Part shown: positions 1-6,098 of the stretch, piece after piece
Layout: each line of letters opens with the position of its first letter
Numbering within the stretch: the first letter of the stretch is position 1
Source: an uncultured Lachnobacterium sp.
GTDB taxonomy: Bacteria; Bacillota; Clostridia; Lachnospirales; Lachnospiraceae
Length of the DNA stretch: 7,582 bases
Direction: 5' to 3'
NCBI GenBank assembly: GCA_945971355.1
Contig: CAMFPD010000100.1
Coordinates: forward strand, 1-7,582
Notes under the pieces: model-generated
What the model was told of the DNA's origin: nothing
What the model saw: only the letters and a program-made list of their open reading frames with translations
The model's database searches: none
Translations under genes and position numbers: made by a program

Positions 1-1132
1 CCAATGCAAATATTGCAAAGAACAATAATACATTAGTAGAATCGCCAGTCTTAACTGTTGTCAAAGCTGTAGGAAGCTTCTCGCTTGTTACAATATACTC
101 TGAACAATGTGTAATTTTAAAGGTTGCAGAGCCTGACTTATATGCTGCTGAATCCATCAATTCAAATCTATTAGTATTTGGATTGAAATAATAGAAGAAA
201 AGAGTTTGTCCCTCTGTGAAACCGCCATTTGCTAGATTCAGTGAAACCTCAACCTCTCCCGCCAATTGTCCAGAATATGTAAAGTCAACCGTTGTGTACT
301 TCAGAGTCTTTGGTAATGTTGTCTCTGAAAGTGCCTTTGACACATCCGCAAGCTCAACTCCAATTTTACCATCTACATAGAAGTCCTTCATCTCACCTGT
401 GACCTTCTTAAAGTTCCATACTACCTTGCTGTCTGCAGATACTAACTCAAGAGACACACCTGTTTCCTTTGCTTTTGCAAAGACATCGCTCTTAACTATT
501 TTACCTGCTGGAACCTCAACTCTTGCAACTTCTCCTGCCTTTAATCCTGCAATGGAACCTGCAAGTCCTACCTCGTCGTATGCAATAGCCTTTTTTCCAG
601 AAACATCAGCTGTTGCACTAGGTGTTATAACAGGTGTTGTAGGTGTTGTAGGCGTTGTAGGTGTTGTAGGTGTTGTAGGTGTTGTAACTGTGGTATCTGT
701 TTTGTCTGTTGTATCTGTCTTATCTGTTGTATCTGTCTTGTCCGTTGTATCTGTCTTATCAGATGTATCTGTCTTATCAGATGTGTCATCCTTTGACTCT
801 TCTTTGCCAACCGTAACAGTAACTTCTGCAAATTTACCACCTTCGTAATCTGCTGTCTTTACCAGATAAGTGCCATTTGCAGCTTCAAATGTCTCTTTAA
901 ACTTCATGTCTGAATCAACGGCTACCGATTTCATCTGAATCAAAGTTTCACCAGACTCGTCATACAGAAAAATTGCTACCGAAAGAACTCCACTATCTGC
1001 AACACCACTTACTGTAATTGTATTGTCTTTAGCTGTTGCATCCACAGAAGATATTGTTCCTGCAACTGCCTTTATTCCAGGAATGAGGAGAATAAAAGCT
1101 AATGCAAATGCTGGTAAAATATTTTTGATCAT
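1..1132 (-). CDS. Secreted, sortase-anchored repeat surface protein (3' end beyond window)
   Basis: This frame is open for 377 codons from ATG 1132 to the left edge. Residues 1-24 form a signal peptide: a short basic start (MIKN), a hydrophobic core and an AVA|G cleavage site. Residues about 25-110 look like a beta-sandwich (Ig-like) domain. Residues about 116-167 are a low-complexity linker of TDKTD-type units followed by PTT units. Residues about 170-350 form a second domain containing an ITHCSEYIVT segment, a type I recall near the C-terminus of Lachnospiraceae surface proteins. The end, TTVKTGDSTN followed by a hydrophobic stretch (residues 358-377), matches an LPXTG-like sorting signal of the KTGD variety, so covalent attachment to the wall is expected. 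The positively charged tail and stop lie outside the window. The start has no good SD, has an in-frame TGA immediately upstream, and overlaps a leader-like ORF by ATGA, so translation is probably coupled. The specific role (adhesin, substrate binding) is unknown. Confidence 0.85.
   Translation of the reverse strand, partial: MIKNILPAFALAFILLIPGIKAVAGTISSVDATAKDNTITVSGVADSGVLSVAIFLYDESGETLIQMKSVAVDSDMKFKETFEAANGTYLVKTADYEGGKFAEVTVTVGKEESKDDTSDKTDTSDKTDTTDKTDTTDKTDTTDKTDTTVTTPTTPTTPTTPTTPTTPVITPSATADVSGKKAIAYDEVGLAGSIAGLKAGEVARVEVPAGKIVKSDVFAKAKETGVSLELVSADSKVVWNFKKVTGEMKDFYVDGKIGVELADVSKALSETTLPKTLKYTTVDFTYSGQLAGEVEVSLNLANGGFTEGQTLFFYYFNPNTNRFELMDSAAYKSGSATFKITHCSEYIVTSEKLPTALTTVKTGDSTNVLLFFAIFAL
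633..686. repeat. Six tandem 9-bp units coding for PTT repeats
   Basis: Six consecutive copies of GGTGTTGTA (plus strand) run here, and one copy has a single C substitution. On the minus strand they encode the Pro-Thr-Thr part of the surface-protein linker. Because the unit length is a multiple of three, gain or loss of copies would change linker length without breaking the frame. Confidence 0.9.
693..782. repeat. Five tandem 18-bp units coding for TDKTD(S/T) repeats
   Basis: Five 18-bp units beginning GTATCTGT follow each other without spacers. On the minus strand each codes for six residues of the type T-(S/T)-D-K-T-D. The two units nearest the protein's N-terminus are identical and the rest have drifted slightly, which points to recent duplication. 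They form the charged half of the linker between the two folded regions of the surface protein. Confidence 0.88.
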
Positions 1133-1200
1133 TCAGTTCCAAGAAAACAAAAATTAAATATAGCTAGCGTTATCACAGCAAGCAGGGACTTCTTATTCAT
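1129..1200 (-). CDS. 23-residue signal-peptide-like leader ORF, ATGA-coupled to the surface protein
   Basis: This small ORF begins ATG at 1200 behind a strong SD (AGGAGAGG, 1204-1211) and encodes 23 residues: a basic start (MNKKS), a long hydrophobic run, and a GTE ending at TGA. The TGA overlaps the ATG of the surface protein in an ATGA. The downstream gene has no convincing SD, so ribosomes ending here could re-initiate on it. A frameshift-broken signal peptide is unlikely, because the surface-protein frame carries its own TGA directly before its ATG and an upstream slip would therefore hit a stop. It could be a coupling leader, a tiny membrane peptide, or a relic of an older signal peptide. 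I do not recognise a family. Confidence 0.6.
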   Translation of the reverse strand: MNKKSLLAVITLAIFNFCFLGTE

Positions 1201-1203
1201 GTT

Positions 1204-1211
1204 CCTCTCCT
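1204..1211 (-). promoter_or_regulatory. SD of the leader ORF, overlapping the upstream stop codon
   Basis: AGGAGAGG on the minus strand shares bases with the TAG stop (1210-1212) of the ParB-like gene. The AGGAG core is 6 nt from ATG 1200. The two genes are therefore adjacent in one transcript and may be translationally linked. Confidence 0.75.
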
Positions 1212-1809
1212 ACTTAAAAATACTATCGCAATATTGATTCCATTGCACTTCATATTCTTCATGGGATAATAATTGCAAATCATATGGGGTATATATTTTT
1301 CTATTATGTGCTTCCTCCACAAAGGTCCACACCCAATCCTCCATCTCAACAACCACTGCCTTTACTGACTTAAATCCATTTTGGCAGGCATAAAATAATC
1401 TGGTATGTCCATCCATGGATATATATCTGTCCTCCCAAGGAACTACCTGAACAATTATATCTTCTGGTTTATTGATAAAACTACTGACTGCCTCAAGCTT
1501 TTGTTCATCCACAAAAAACTGAGAGGGCTGTATCAAGTCTAATGCTATGTCAACCACTTCCACCTCAGTTATATTTGTAATTGTCTCACCCTTTTCATCA
1601 ACAACATTGGTTATATGTGGTGCATGATACCTGAACTGTTCTATAAGAGCCTCATATTTTTCTGGTTTATTTCCATAAACAATTGCTTTATTGTCTGACA
1701 CAATCACAATTTCGTATGGCTCATCATCTATCAAATATGCACCATGCTGTAATAATGCTGTTTTTGAAAAACGGTCATCCTCATAATTATCTATACGCTC
1801 TATTTCCAT
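1210..1809 (-). CDS. ParB/sulfiredoxin-like domain protein, function unknown
   Basis: This 199-residue soluble protein has no signal peptide or membrane segment. The N-terminal part (about 15-75) is an alpha/beta region I cannot assign. From about 85 to 155 it resembles the ParB/Srx-fold domain: a beta strand, a QPSQF segment, a short helix, a strand, then DGHTR at 133-137 followed by a helix and strand. DGHTR corresponds to the conserved G-H-R loop that binds nucleotide or phosphate in ParB and sulfiredoxin relatives. There is no helix-turn-helix for DNA binding, so it is not a partition ParB. The acidic, aromatic C-terminus (about 155-199) resembles that of clostridial proteins annotated only as ParB N-terminal-like. 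The ATG at 1809 is supported by GAGGAG (1818-1823) at 8 nt. It is first in a likely operon with the leader ORF and surface protein, though no functional link is apparent. The domain call is from motif recognition, not a search. Confidence 0.75.
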   Translation of the reverse strand: MEIERIDNYEDDRFSKTALLQHGAYLIDDEPYEIVIVSDNKAIVYGNKPEKYEALIEQFRYHAPHITNVVDEKGETITNITEVEVVDIALDLIQPSQFFVDEQKLEAVSSFINKPEDIIVQVVPWEDRYISMDGHTRLFYACQNGFKSVKAVVVEMEDWVWTFVEEAHNRKIYTPYDLQLLSHEEYEVQWNQYCDSIFK

Positions 1810-1859
1810 ATAATTTACTCCTCAAAAATCTACACACACTTTTTCGTGTCAATAGCTAT

Positions 1860-1888
1860 ATTATACCCTATCTGATTTTGGATTTGAA
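1860..1888 (-). promoter_or_regulatory. Sigma-70-type promoter for the ParB-like gene
   Basis: On the minus strand a perfect -10 TATAAT (1860-1865) sits 17 nt from a 4/6 -35 TTCAAA (1883-1888), about 50 nt upstream of ATG 1809. It lies in the 115-bp gap after the GH115 stop, so this gene group probably has its own transcript. No convincing hairpin terminator is visible between the GH115 stop and this promoter. Confidence 0.6.
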
Positions 1889-1924
1889 ATAAAAAACTCT
1901 ACATTTTCATCCTTTTACAATCCA

Positions 1925-4873
1925 CTAGTGGCTAGTAATATCGTTTTCATACAAACAATTATCCCTGCCTCTAACATAATAGCTTTCTTCCGGTCCCAAA
2001 TAGCTGTCAGGCAAGTTATTGTCTGCCTGATATAATACCATCTTTTCCAGAATAACTCCAGATTCCCCAGCATAGAAGTATATATCATTTCTTCCTTTTT
2101 TCAATGAAACTGACGTTGTCGCAATACGTGCATGATTCAGCACTCCGTCCGACCATTCCTTATCAAACCATTCCGTATAGTACTCCTCAGACACAGCATA
2201 CATATCTTGCGGCATCCTATCATTGACAGAGATAGCAAATCTCATTCTGCCACCCTTTACAGACGGGTTTCTTGTCAAAAGATATAATGCTAACTGATAG
2301 TCTCCTGAATTTTCAGCTATCATGGAATATTTTACAAATGGTGCATTCTCTGCTTTTTCATAGACCTCCATAGGTGGAAACGCTTTCACTGCAGCTCCTT
2401 CTCTTCCTAGATAATCAATTACCGCAAAGCCCTTTCCTTCAATTTCCCTTTTTCCACTGAAATGCTCTGCTCTTATGGCGCAGTATCCCTGACGTTCCCA
2501 AAACAGATATGGTATATCATCTGCATTTTCAATCATGCTGTTTTCTGCTTTAAAAAGCAATTTTGAATAAGTTGTCTGACCATTATCAAAAACAATCCGT
2601 ACTGTACAACTAGCTTCGTCCTTTCCTTTCAAACCCCCACGGTTAATCGAAAAATGTACTTCTTTATGACCTGCTTCCTTCATTTCAACTCTGCCACTCT
2701 TTTCCGAACAGAGCAACCATGGGCAGTCATATTCTATCTTAAACTGAAAAGCAACACTTCCGCGACTGTCAATGTCAAGCAGCACCTCTTTCCTGTCAGG
2801 TCTTGTAAACTCATCATTCACAAGCAAACTATTATCCTGCCAATGAACTCCCAGGTGATACATTTCGCTTCCTCTAAACCCTACTACCGCTTTTCCACCT
2901 TGTATTGGAAAAACGGTCTCTGTTGTAGGATACGCCCAATCATTATCATCCCAGTTTCTAAATCCGGTATGGGCAGAGCTCATGCAGTAATTCCACTTTC
3001 CATTGTTACATTTGTGAAATTCTTCCACTATCCTAAAATCATCCTCAATTCGTTTTCTCACTCGTTCTGCATAGATATTTGCATAGAGACATCCCCTCTT
3101 TGCTAATTCTTTATTTACCCCAGCTTCTAAATACATCAGTACAAGATTCAGGGAAGCAACGGCCGGATAATAAATCATATTTTGATAAGTTATCAGTGCA
3201 GAACCTGACAGCTCATGATTTAATGACTTTGCCGTTTCCATGATATAATTAACTTCCTTCCATACTCGTTCACTTTCTCTGAAGTGGACAGGATGGTATA
3301 GCCCCTCCCGCATCGCTTCTGGAGTTCTTATGGCATTCCATTTGGTATATCCCTCAAGTACTATCCACATCTTTTTCTTCTGCTCAGTTGTGATACGGTT
3401 TCTAAACTGTACATCAATCCATTTTTTCGCAAATAACTCCGTTTTATTTAATGCAGAGCTCCCCCAACCTTCATAATCATAAGCCAACTCCATAAAAAAA
3501 CATAGAGGATATTCCATGGCCTTCAAATCGCCTACATTAACAATCCACATTTCCCTCACACCGGCTTCATAAGCCTGTGTCATCTGCTCCCATGTTTTTG
3601 TCAATCGGTTACAGTTCGTCCATTCATAACTAATCGGTGAACCATGATAATCAAAATGATAATACATTCCAAAACCACCCGGATGATTTCTATTTTCCTC
3701 CGTAGGCAACGCACGAAGATGACCATAGTTATCATCACTCAACAGAAAAATAACGTCCTCCAATTCATCCCAATCCTTTAAGCCCTCGCTTGTCTCATCA
3801 CCAAAATAGTAATCCTCCACTTCTTTATAGATCGCCAACATACGTGGAACATTTTTTAAGTTCGGATTTATATGCTTTTTTATCAGATCATGCTGGGTAC
3901 TGATTACCTTTTTTATTACCTCTATATTATCCTTCAAAGTAGCATCCTCCGGCATGAGCTTCGAATCATTTTCTCCACGCATGCCAATAGTAACTACATT
4001 TTCAAATTCTTTATTCCGCAAAATACCATCTTCCCAGAATTTAGTAATTGCATCCTCATTTGAAATAAAACTCCATGTGGAATCAGTTCCATACTCTTTA
4101 TATTTTTTCTGCCATTCTTCACCCGCTCTGCACATGGGTTCATGATGTGATAACCCAATGACAACCCCCAGGGTATCCGCCAATTCAGCATTCAAAAGCC
4201 CTGGACCATCCTCTGAAAAAGTTGAGCGCCACATTGCGGGCCACATATAATTTCCTTTTAACCTAAGTAACAGTTCAAATATCCTTCTATATGCCTTTGC
4301 ATTAATCCCTCCAAACTTTTCCATACACCAGTTTCCGAAAGCTGGCCACTCATCATTTATAAAAAAGCCTCTGTATTTTACCGAAGGTTCCTTTGATACA
4401 AATAAATCTGAAAGCTCTATCACAGGCTCCGCATTTTTCTCAGGTAGTGCGTCTCCAAAGTAAATTAACGGAGAAACTCCGCACAGCTCAGATAATCTGA
4501 ACATACCATAAATGGTACCTCTCTTATCACTTCCCGCAATAACAAACAGTTCTTTTATTGTTGTACATTCTTCAAAAGGTATCGATATGTGCTTTAAGAG
4601 GTACACCTCTCTTTTTCCACGTATCTGCTGAAGAGACAGTTTTTCATCCTTTTCAAGACGCTCAAGAAGTTTACTCTTCCCAATTGTAGCCATTAATATA
4701 ACACGCTCTGACTTACACACTTCAAGCTCGTCTCGTATCTCTGGAATCACATTACTTACTTCTCTGATGTCCTCCGCAACGGTTTCTGCTATCATTTTCA
4801 CACCATCAAAGCTCTCTTTTTCTACTAAAAAATCTGCTGCCTTATTCCCTTTCACTACAAAAAACATACTCAT
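1925..4873 (-). CDS. GH115 xylan alpha-1,2-glucuronidase, intracellular
   Basis: This protein of about 982 residues belongs to glycoside hydrolase family 115, whose members release glucuronic or 4-O-methylglucuronic acid from internal and terminal xylose units of glucuronoxylan. Family signatures in order are: NDEW (173-176), GLSHHEP (about 240), GMRGEND (297-303), YKEVEDYY (E351), LLSDDNYGH (D380, N382), GGFGMYYHFDYHG (399-411) and WIVNVGDLK (443-451). The KEV glutamate and the DDN aspartate/asparagine correspond, as I recall, to active-site residues proposed for the Bacteroides ovatus enzyme. A helical region and then a C-terminal beta-sandwich domain (about 796-966, ending in SYLGPEES) follow, as usual for the family. 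No signal peptide is seen, so it should act in the cytoplasm on imported oligosaccharides. The frame extends to a GTG at 4885, but GGAGG (4879-4883) lies inside that extension and fits ATG 4873. ATG 4867 is also possible. It is divergent from an araC-type gene. Confidence 0.95.
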   Translation of the reverse strand: MSMFFVVKGNKAADFLVEKESFDGVKMIAETVAEDIREVSNVIPEIRDELEVCKSERVILMATIGKSKLLERLEKDEKLSLQQIRGKREVYLLKHISIPFEECTTIKELFVIAGSDKRGTIYGMFRLSELCGVSPLIYFGDALPEKNAEPVIELSDLFVSKEPSVKYRGFFINDEWPAFGNWCMEKFGGINAKAYRRIFELLLRLKGNYMWPAMWRSTFSEDGPGLLNAELADTLGVVIGLSHHEPMCRAGEEWQKKYKEYGTDSTWSFISNEDAITKFWEDGILRNKEFENVVTIGMRGENDSKLMPEDATLKDNIEVIKKVISTQHDLIKKHINPNLKNVPRMLAIYKEVEDYYFGDETSEGLKDWDELEDVIFLLSDDNYGHLRALPTEENRNHPGGFGMYYHFDYHGSPISYEWTNCNRLTKTWEQMTQAYEAGVREMWIVNVGDLKAMEYPLCFFMELAYDYEGWGSSALNKTELFAKKWIDVQFRNRITTEQKKKMWIVLEGYTKWNAIRTPEAMREGLYHPVHFRESERVWKEVNYIMETAKSLNHELSGSALITYQNMIYYPAVASLNLVLMYLEAGVNKELAKRGCLYANIYAERVRKRIEDDFRIVEEFHKCNNGKWNYCMSSAHTGFRNWDDNDWAYPTTETVFPIQGGKAVVGFRGSEMYHLGVHWQDNSLLVNDEFTRPDRKEVLLDIDSRGSVAFQFKIEYDCPWLLCSEKSGRVEMKEAGHKEVHFSINRGGLKGKDEASCTVRIVFDNGQTTYSKLLFKAENSMIENADDIPYLFWERQGYCAIRAEHFSGKREIEGKGFAVIDYLGREGAAVKAFPPMEVYEKAENAPFVKYSMIAENSGDYQLALYLLTRNPSVKGGRMRFAISVNDRMPQDMYAVSEEYYTEWFDKEWSDGVLNHARIATTSVSLKKGRNDIYFYAGESGVILEKMVLYQADNNLPDSYLGPEESYYVRGRDNCLYENDITSH

Positions 4874-4878
4874 TTTGA

Positions 4879-4883
4879 CCTCC
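4879..4883 (-). promoter_or_regulatory. SD that decides the GH115 start
   Basis: GGAGG on the minus strand is 5 nt from ATG 4873 and 11 nt from ATG 4867. Choosing the longer GTG start at 4885 would place this SD inside the coding region, so the 982-residue form is preferred. Confidence 0.75.
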
Positions 4884-4942
4884 ACTTACTCTTTCTCCAC
4901 ATTAATATTTTGAAATATGTCTCTATGGGTGGATATATGATT

Positions 4943-4959
4943 TTCAAATAACCTTTGAA
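4943..4959. promoter_or_regulatory. Inverted repeat TTCAAA-N5-TTTGAA, candidate operator
   Basis: Perfect 6-bp arms (TTCAAA at 4943-4948, TTTGAA at 4954-4959) flank 5 bp, in the middle of the 170-bp divergent region. The right arm overlaps the -35 box of the predicted araC promoter, and the repeat is about 70 bp upstream of the GH115 start. This position suits a regulator acting on both genes. Which protein binds it is inference; AraC proteins often use direct rather than inverted sites. Confidence 0.4.
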
Positions 4960-4983
4960 CAACCCACAATATTATGCTAACAT
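4955..4983 (+). promoter_or_regulatory. Predicted promoter of the araC-type gene
   Basis: The -35 box TTGAAC (4955-4960), a 17-nt spacer and the -10 box TAACAT (4978-4983) preceded by TGC (an extended -10) give a plausible sigma-70 promoter. It would leave a 5' leader of roughly 50 nt. On the opposite strand I saw no well-formed promoter for the GH115 gene, which would fit activator dependence but does not prove it. Confidence 0.5.
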
Positions 4984-5011
4984 AAATTCAAACAATTTTT
5001 ATTGCATAAAC

Positions 5012-5027
5012 CGCAATATATATTGCG
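5012..5027. promoter_or_regulatory. Perfect 16-bp palindrome in the araC leader
   Basis: CGCAATATATATTGCG is fully self-complementary. A third copy of the half site, TATTGC, lies 7 bp upstream at 5000-5005. It sits downstream of the predicted araC promoter and 7 bp before the SD, so it could be an autoregulatory operator or an RNA hairpin near the ribosome binding site. Confidence 0.45.
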
Positions 5028-5043
5028 TGAAATTGGAGTATTT

Positions 5044-5901
5044 ATGAGTACTAGCACAATAATTCCAAACCTTGAACCTTATAAAAACGAAATATCATTT
5101 TTTCACAAGAAAACTACCTATAATGCAAGCTATGCATATCATAGACACAATGGTTGTGAGATTTATCTGTTTTTATCCGGCAACATCAGGCTCTATATTG
5201 AACAAACCAGTTTTATTCCTGCCCCAGGAAGTCTTGTTGTTATCAATGAAAATGAGATGCATCGTATCCAGACTCTGGATAACTCCGCCTATGAACGAAT
5301 TGTAATTAGTATAAAGCGCCAGTATATTGATGAACTCTCCACCAATGGCATTTCACTTTCCGAATGCTTTTATAGAAGACCTCATGGTGCTCAAAATCTT
5401 CGCGTTCTCTCTCCAGAAGCATTAAATGAATTCATAACTCTATACGAAGGACTATCTTCCTCTGATTCACCTAATTGTTTCGGTCCATCCATCGTCCAAA
5501 ATGCCTATGCATCTCTTCTTCTTTTGTTTGTGAATAGGCAGTTTAAAGCCACTCCTTCTCTATACAAAAATACCATGCCTGCATATATCACTGGCACTAT
5601 GCAATATATAGAGACGCACCTGGACGAACCAATTTGCCTCTCTGTTCTGGCAAAACGTTTCTCTATCAGCGAAGGTTATTTAAGTTCACAATTTAAACAC
5701 CATACCGGACTTACCCTGCGTTCTTATCTGCTAGATAGGAAAATCAATTGTGCAAAAAAACTTCTTCAACAGGGTGCAAGCGTTACAGATGCCTGCTACC
5801 TCTCGGGATTTAATGATTATTCCAACTTCATTCGAAGTTTCAAGCAAGAAGTGGGACTATCACCCGGAAAATATAGAAAGGAATTAAAAAAATATTACTA
5901 A
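5044..5901 (+). CDS. AraC-family transcriptional regulator with cupin-type sensor domain
   Basis: This 285-residue regulator has an N-terminal AraC-type cupin domain (about 15-110) with the YHRHNGCEIYLFLSG motif (32-46) that lines the ligand pocket. A helical connector follows, and then a C-terminal double helix-turn-helix: the first HTH at about 197-222 (LAKRFSISEGYLSSQFK) and the second at about 246-274 (ending in FIRSFKQEVGLSP, the usual AraC signature). The frame can be extended to a TTG at 5002, but GGAG at 5035-5038, 5 nt from ATG 5044, supports the later start. Divergence from the GH115 gene suggests it controls that gene in response to a xylan-derived sugar or uronic acid. The ligand is inferred from context only. 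There is no clear terminator of its own on the plus strand before the hairpin at 6099-6132. Confidence 0.93.
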   Translation: MSTSTIIPNLEPYKNEISFFHKKTTYNASYAYHRHNGCEIYLFLSGNIRLYIEQTSFIPAPGSLVVINENEMHRIQTLDNSAYERIVISIKRQYIDELSTNGISLSECFYRRPHGAQNLRVLSPEALNEFITLYEGLSSSDSPNCFGPSIVQNAYASLLLLFVNRQFKATPSLYKNTMPAYITGTMQYIETHLDEPICLSVLAKRFSISEGYLSSQFKHHTGLTLRSYLLDRKINCAKKLLQQGASVTDACYLSGFNDYSNFIRSFKQEVGLSPGKYRKELKKYY

Positions 5902-5905
5902 TATC

Positions 5906-5929
5906 TCATATCGGTTCTACTGTGTTCAT
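5906..5929 (-). CDS. 7-codon ORF behind a near-perfect SD (possible leader peptide or relic)
   Basis: ATG at 5929 is followed by NTVEPI and TGA. The SD AGGAGGTGA (5934-5942) is a full match to the 16S tail, with 7 nt from AGGAGG to the ATG. The ORF ends 4 bp from the stop of the convergent araC-type gene. It is too short to judge by coding content. It may be a regulatory leader peptide, the start of a gene lost by rearrangement, or chance. Confidence 0.25.
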   Translation of the reverse strand: MNTVEPI

Positions 5930-5933
5930 TTGC

Positions 5934-5942
5934 TCACCTCCT
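5934..5942 (-). promoter_or_regulatory. Strong SD without a full-length gene
   Basis: AGGAGGTGA on the minus strand matches the anti-SD over nine bases and is correctly spaced from ATG 5929. No long ORF follows it, which makes it unusual in this position. Confidence 0.45.
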
Positions 5943-5947
5943 GGCAT

Positions 5948-5980
5948 AAAAAGAGCAGGGCAATAATATCTATTTGCTCT
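5948..5980 (-). terminator. Hairpin with short U-run ahead of the 7-codon ORF (attenuator-like)
   Basis: On the minus strand AGAGCA (5975-5980) pairs with TGCTCT (5952-5957) across a 17-nt loop, followed by TTTT (5948-5951). A competing pairing of AGGG (5982-5985) with CCCT (5957-5960) overlaps the first, so the two are mutually exclusive, as in attenuators. The stem is only 6 bp and the loop is long, so termination strength is doubtful. Confidence 0.3.
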
Positions 5981-5988
5981 ACCCTCAA

Positions 5989-6026
5989 ACAATATATATC
6001 ACATATGCAATATCAATTACTATCAA
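5989..6026 (-). promoter_or_regulatory. Weak candidate promoter boxes upstream of the stranded leader
   Basis: Two TTGATA hexamers occur on the minus strand (6011-6016 and 6021-6026). The first is 16 nt from TATTGT (5989-5994), and the second is 17 nt from TGTGAT (5998-6003). Both -10 boxes match only 4 of 6, in very AT-rich DNA, so this is a tentative call. Confidence 0.25.
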
Positions 6027-6043
6027 GTAACCTAATTTTTTTC

Positions 6044-6075
6044 AAAAAAAGAACACCTCTCATGACAATGAGGTG
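6044..6075 (-). terminator. Rho-independent terminator at the IS boundary
   Basis: On the minus strand CACCTCAT pairs with ATG-(AG bulge)-AGGTG around a TGTC loop (6054-6075), giving 8 paired bases with a 2-nt bulge, followed by TTC and seven Ts (6044-6050). It would end transcripts coming from the transposase side. The last two stem bases (6074-6075) are the TG of the IS terminal repeat, so the present hairpin spans the IS junction. Confidence 0.65.
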
Positions 6076-6092
6076 ACCCCAAAAAGTTAGAC
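6074..6092 (+). repeat. Terminal repeat of the IS (orfB end)
   Basis: TGACCCCAAAAAGTTAGAC begins with TG, as IS3-family ends do. The outermost partner at the orfA end lies just past the window, and the visible part there shares AAAAA and then matches only loosely. AGTTAGA also occurs in the same plus-strand orientation at both ends (6085-6091 and 7571-7577). Confidence 0.65.
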
Positions 6093-6098
6093 TTTTAT

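Noticed and set aside
693..782. Possible CRISPR array
   Set aside because: The 18-bp units are directly adjacent with no unique spacers, and they encode an in-frame linker.
399..848. A plus-strand reading frame of 149 codons with Val-Gly-Val repeats
   Set aside because: It is the shadow of the minus-strand surface-protein repeats; there is no SD, and the minus frame has a signal peptide, domains and an anchor.
1080..1200. Surface gene broken by a frameshift in its signal peptide
   Set aside because: A single indel upstream would bring the ribosome to the TGA immediately before ATG 1132, so one frameshift cannot fuse the two ORFs; the ATGA overlap looks functional.
1922..1931. Palindrome CCACTAGTGG at the GH115 stop as a terminator
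   Set aside because: It is a 10-bp palindrome with no loop and no following T-run, so it is probably chance.
2654..3106. A plus-strand ORF of 150 codons inside the GH115 gene
   Set aside because: It is antisense to well-conserved GH115 sequence, without an SD or recognisable domain.
5002..5043. TTG 5002 as the start of the AraC-type regulator
   Set aside because: It would place a well-spaced GGAG SD and a 16-bp palindrome inside the coding region; ATG 5044 is better supported.
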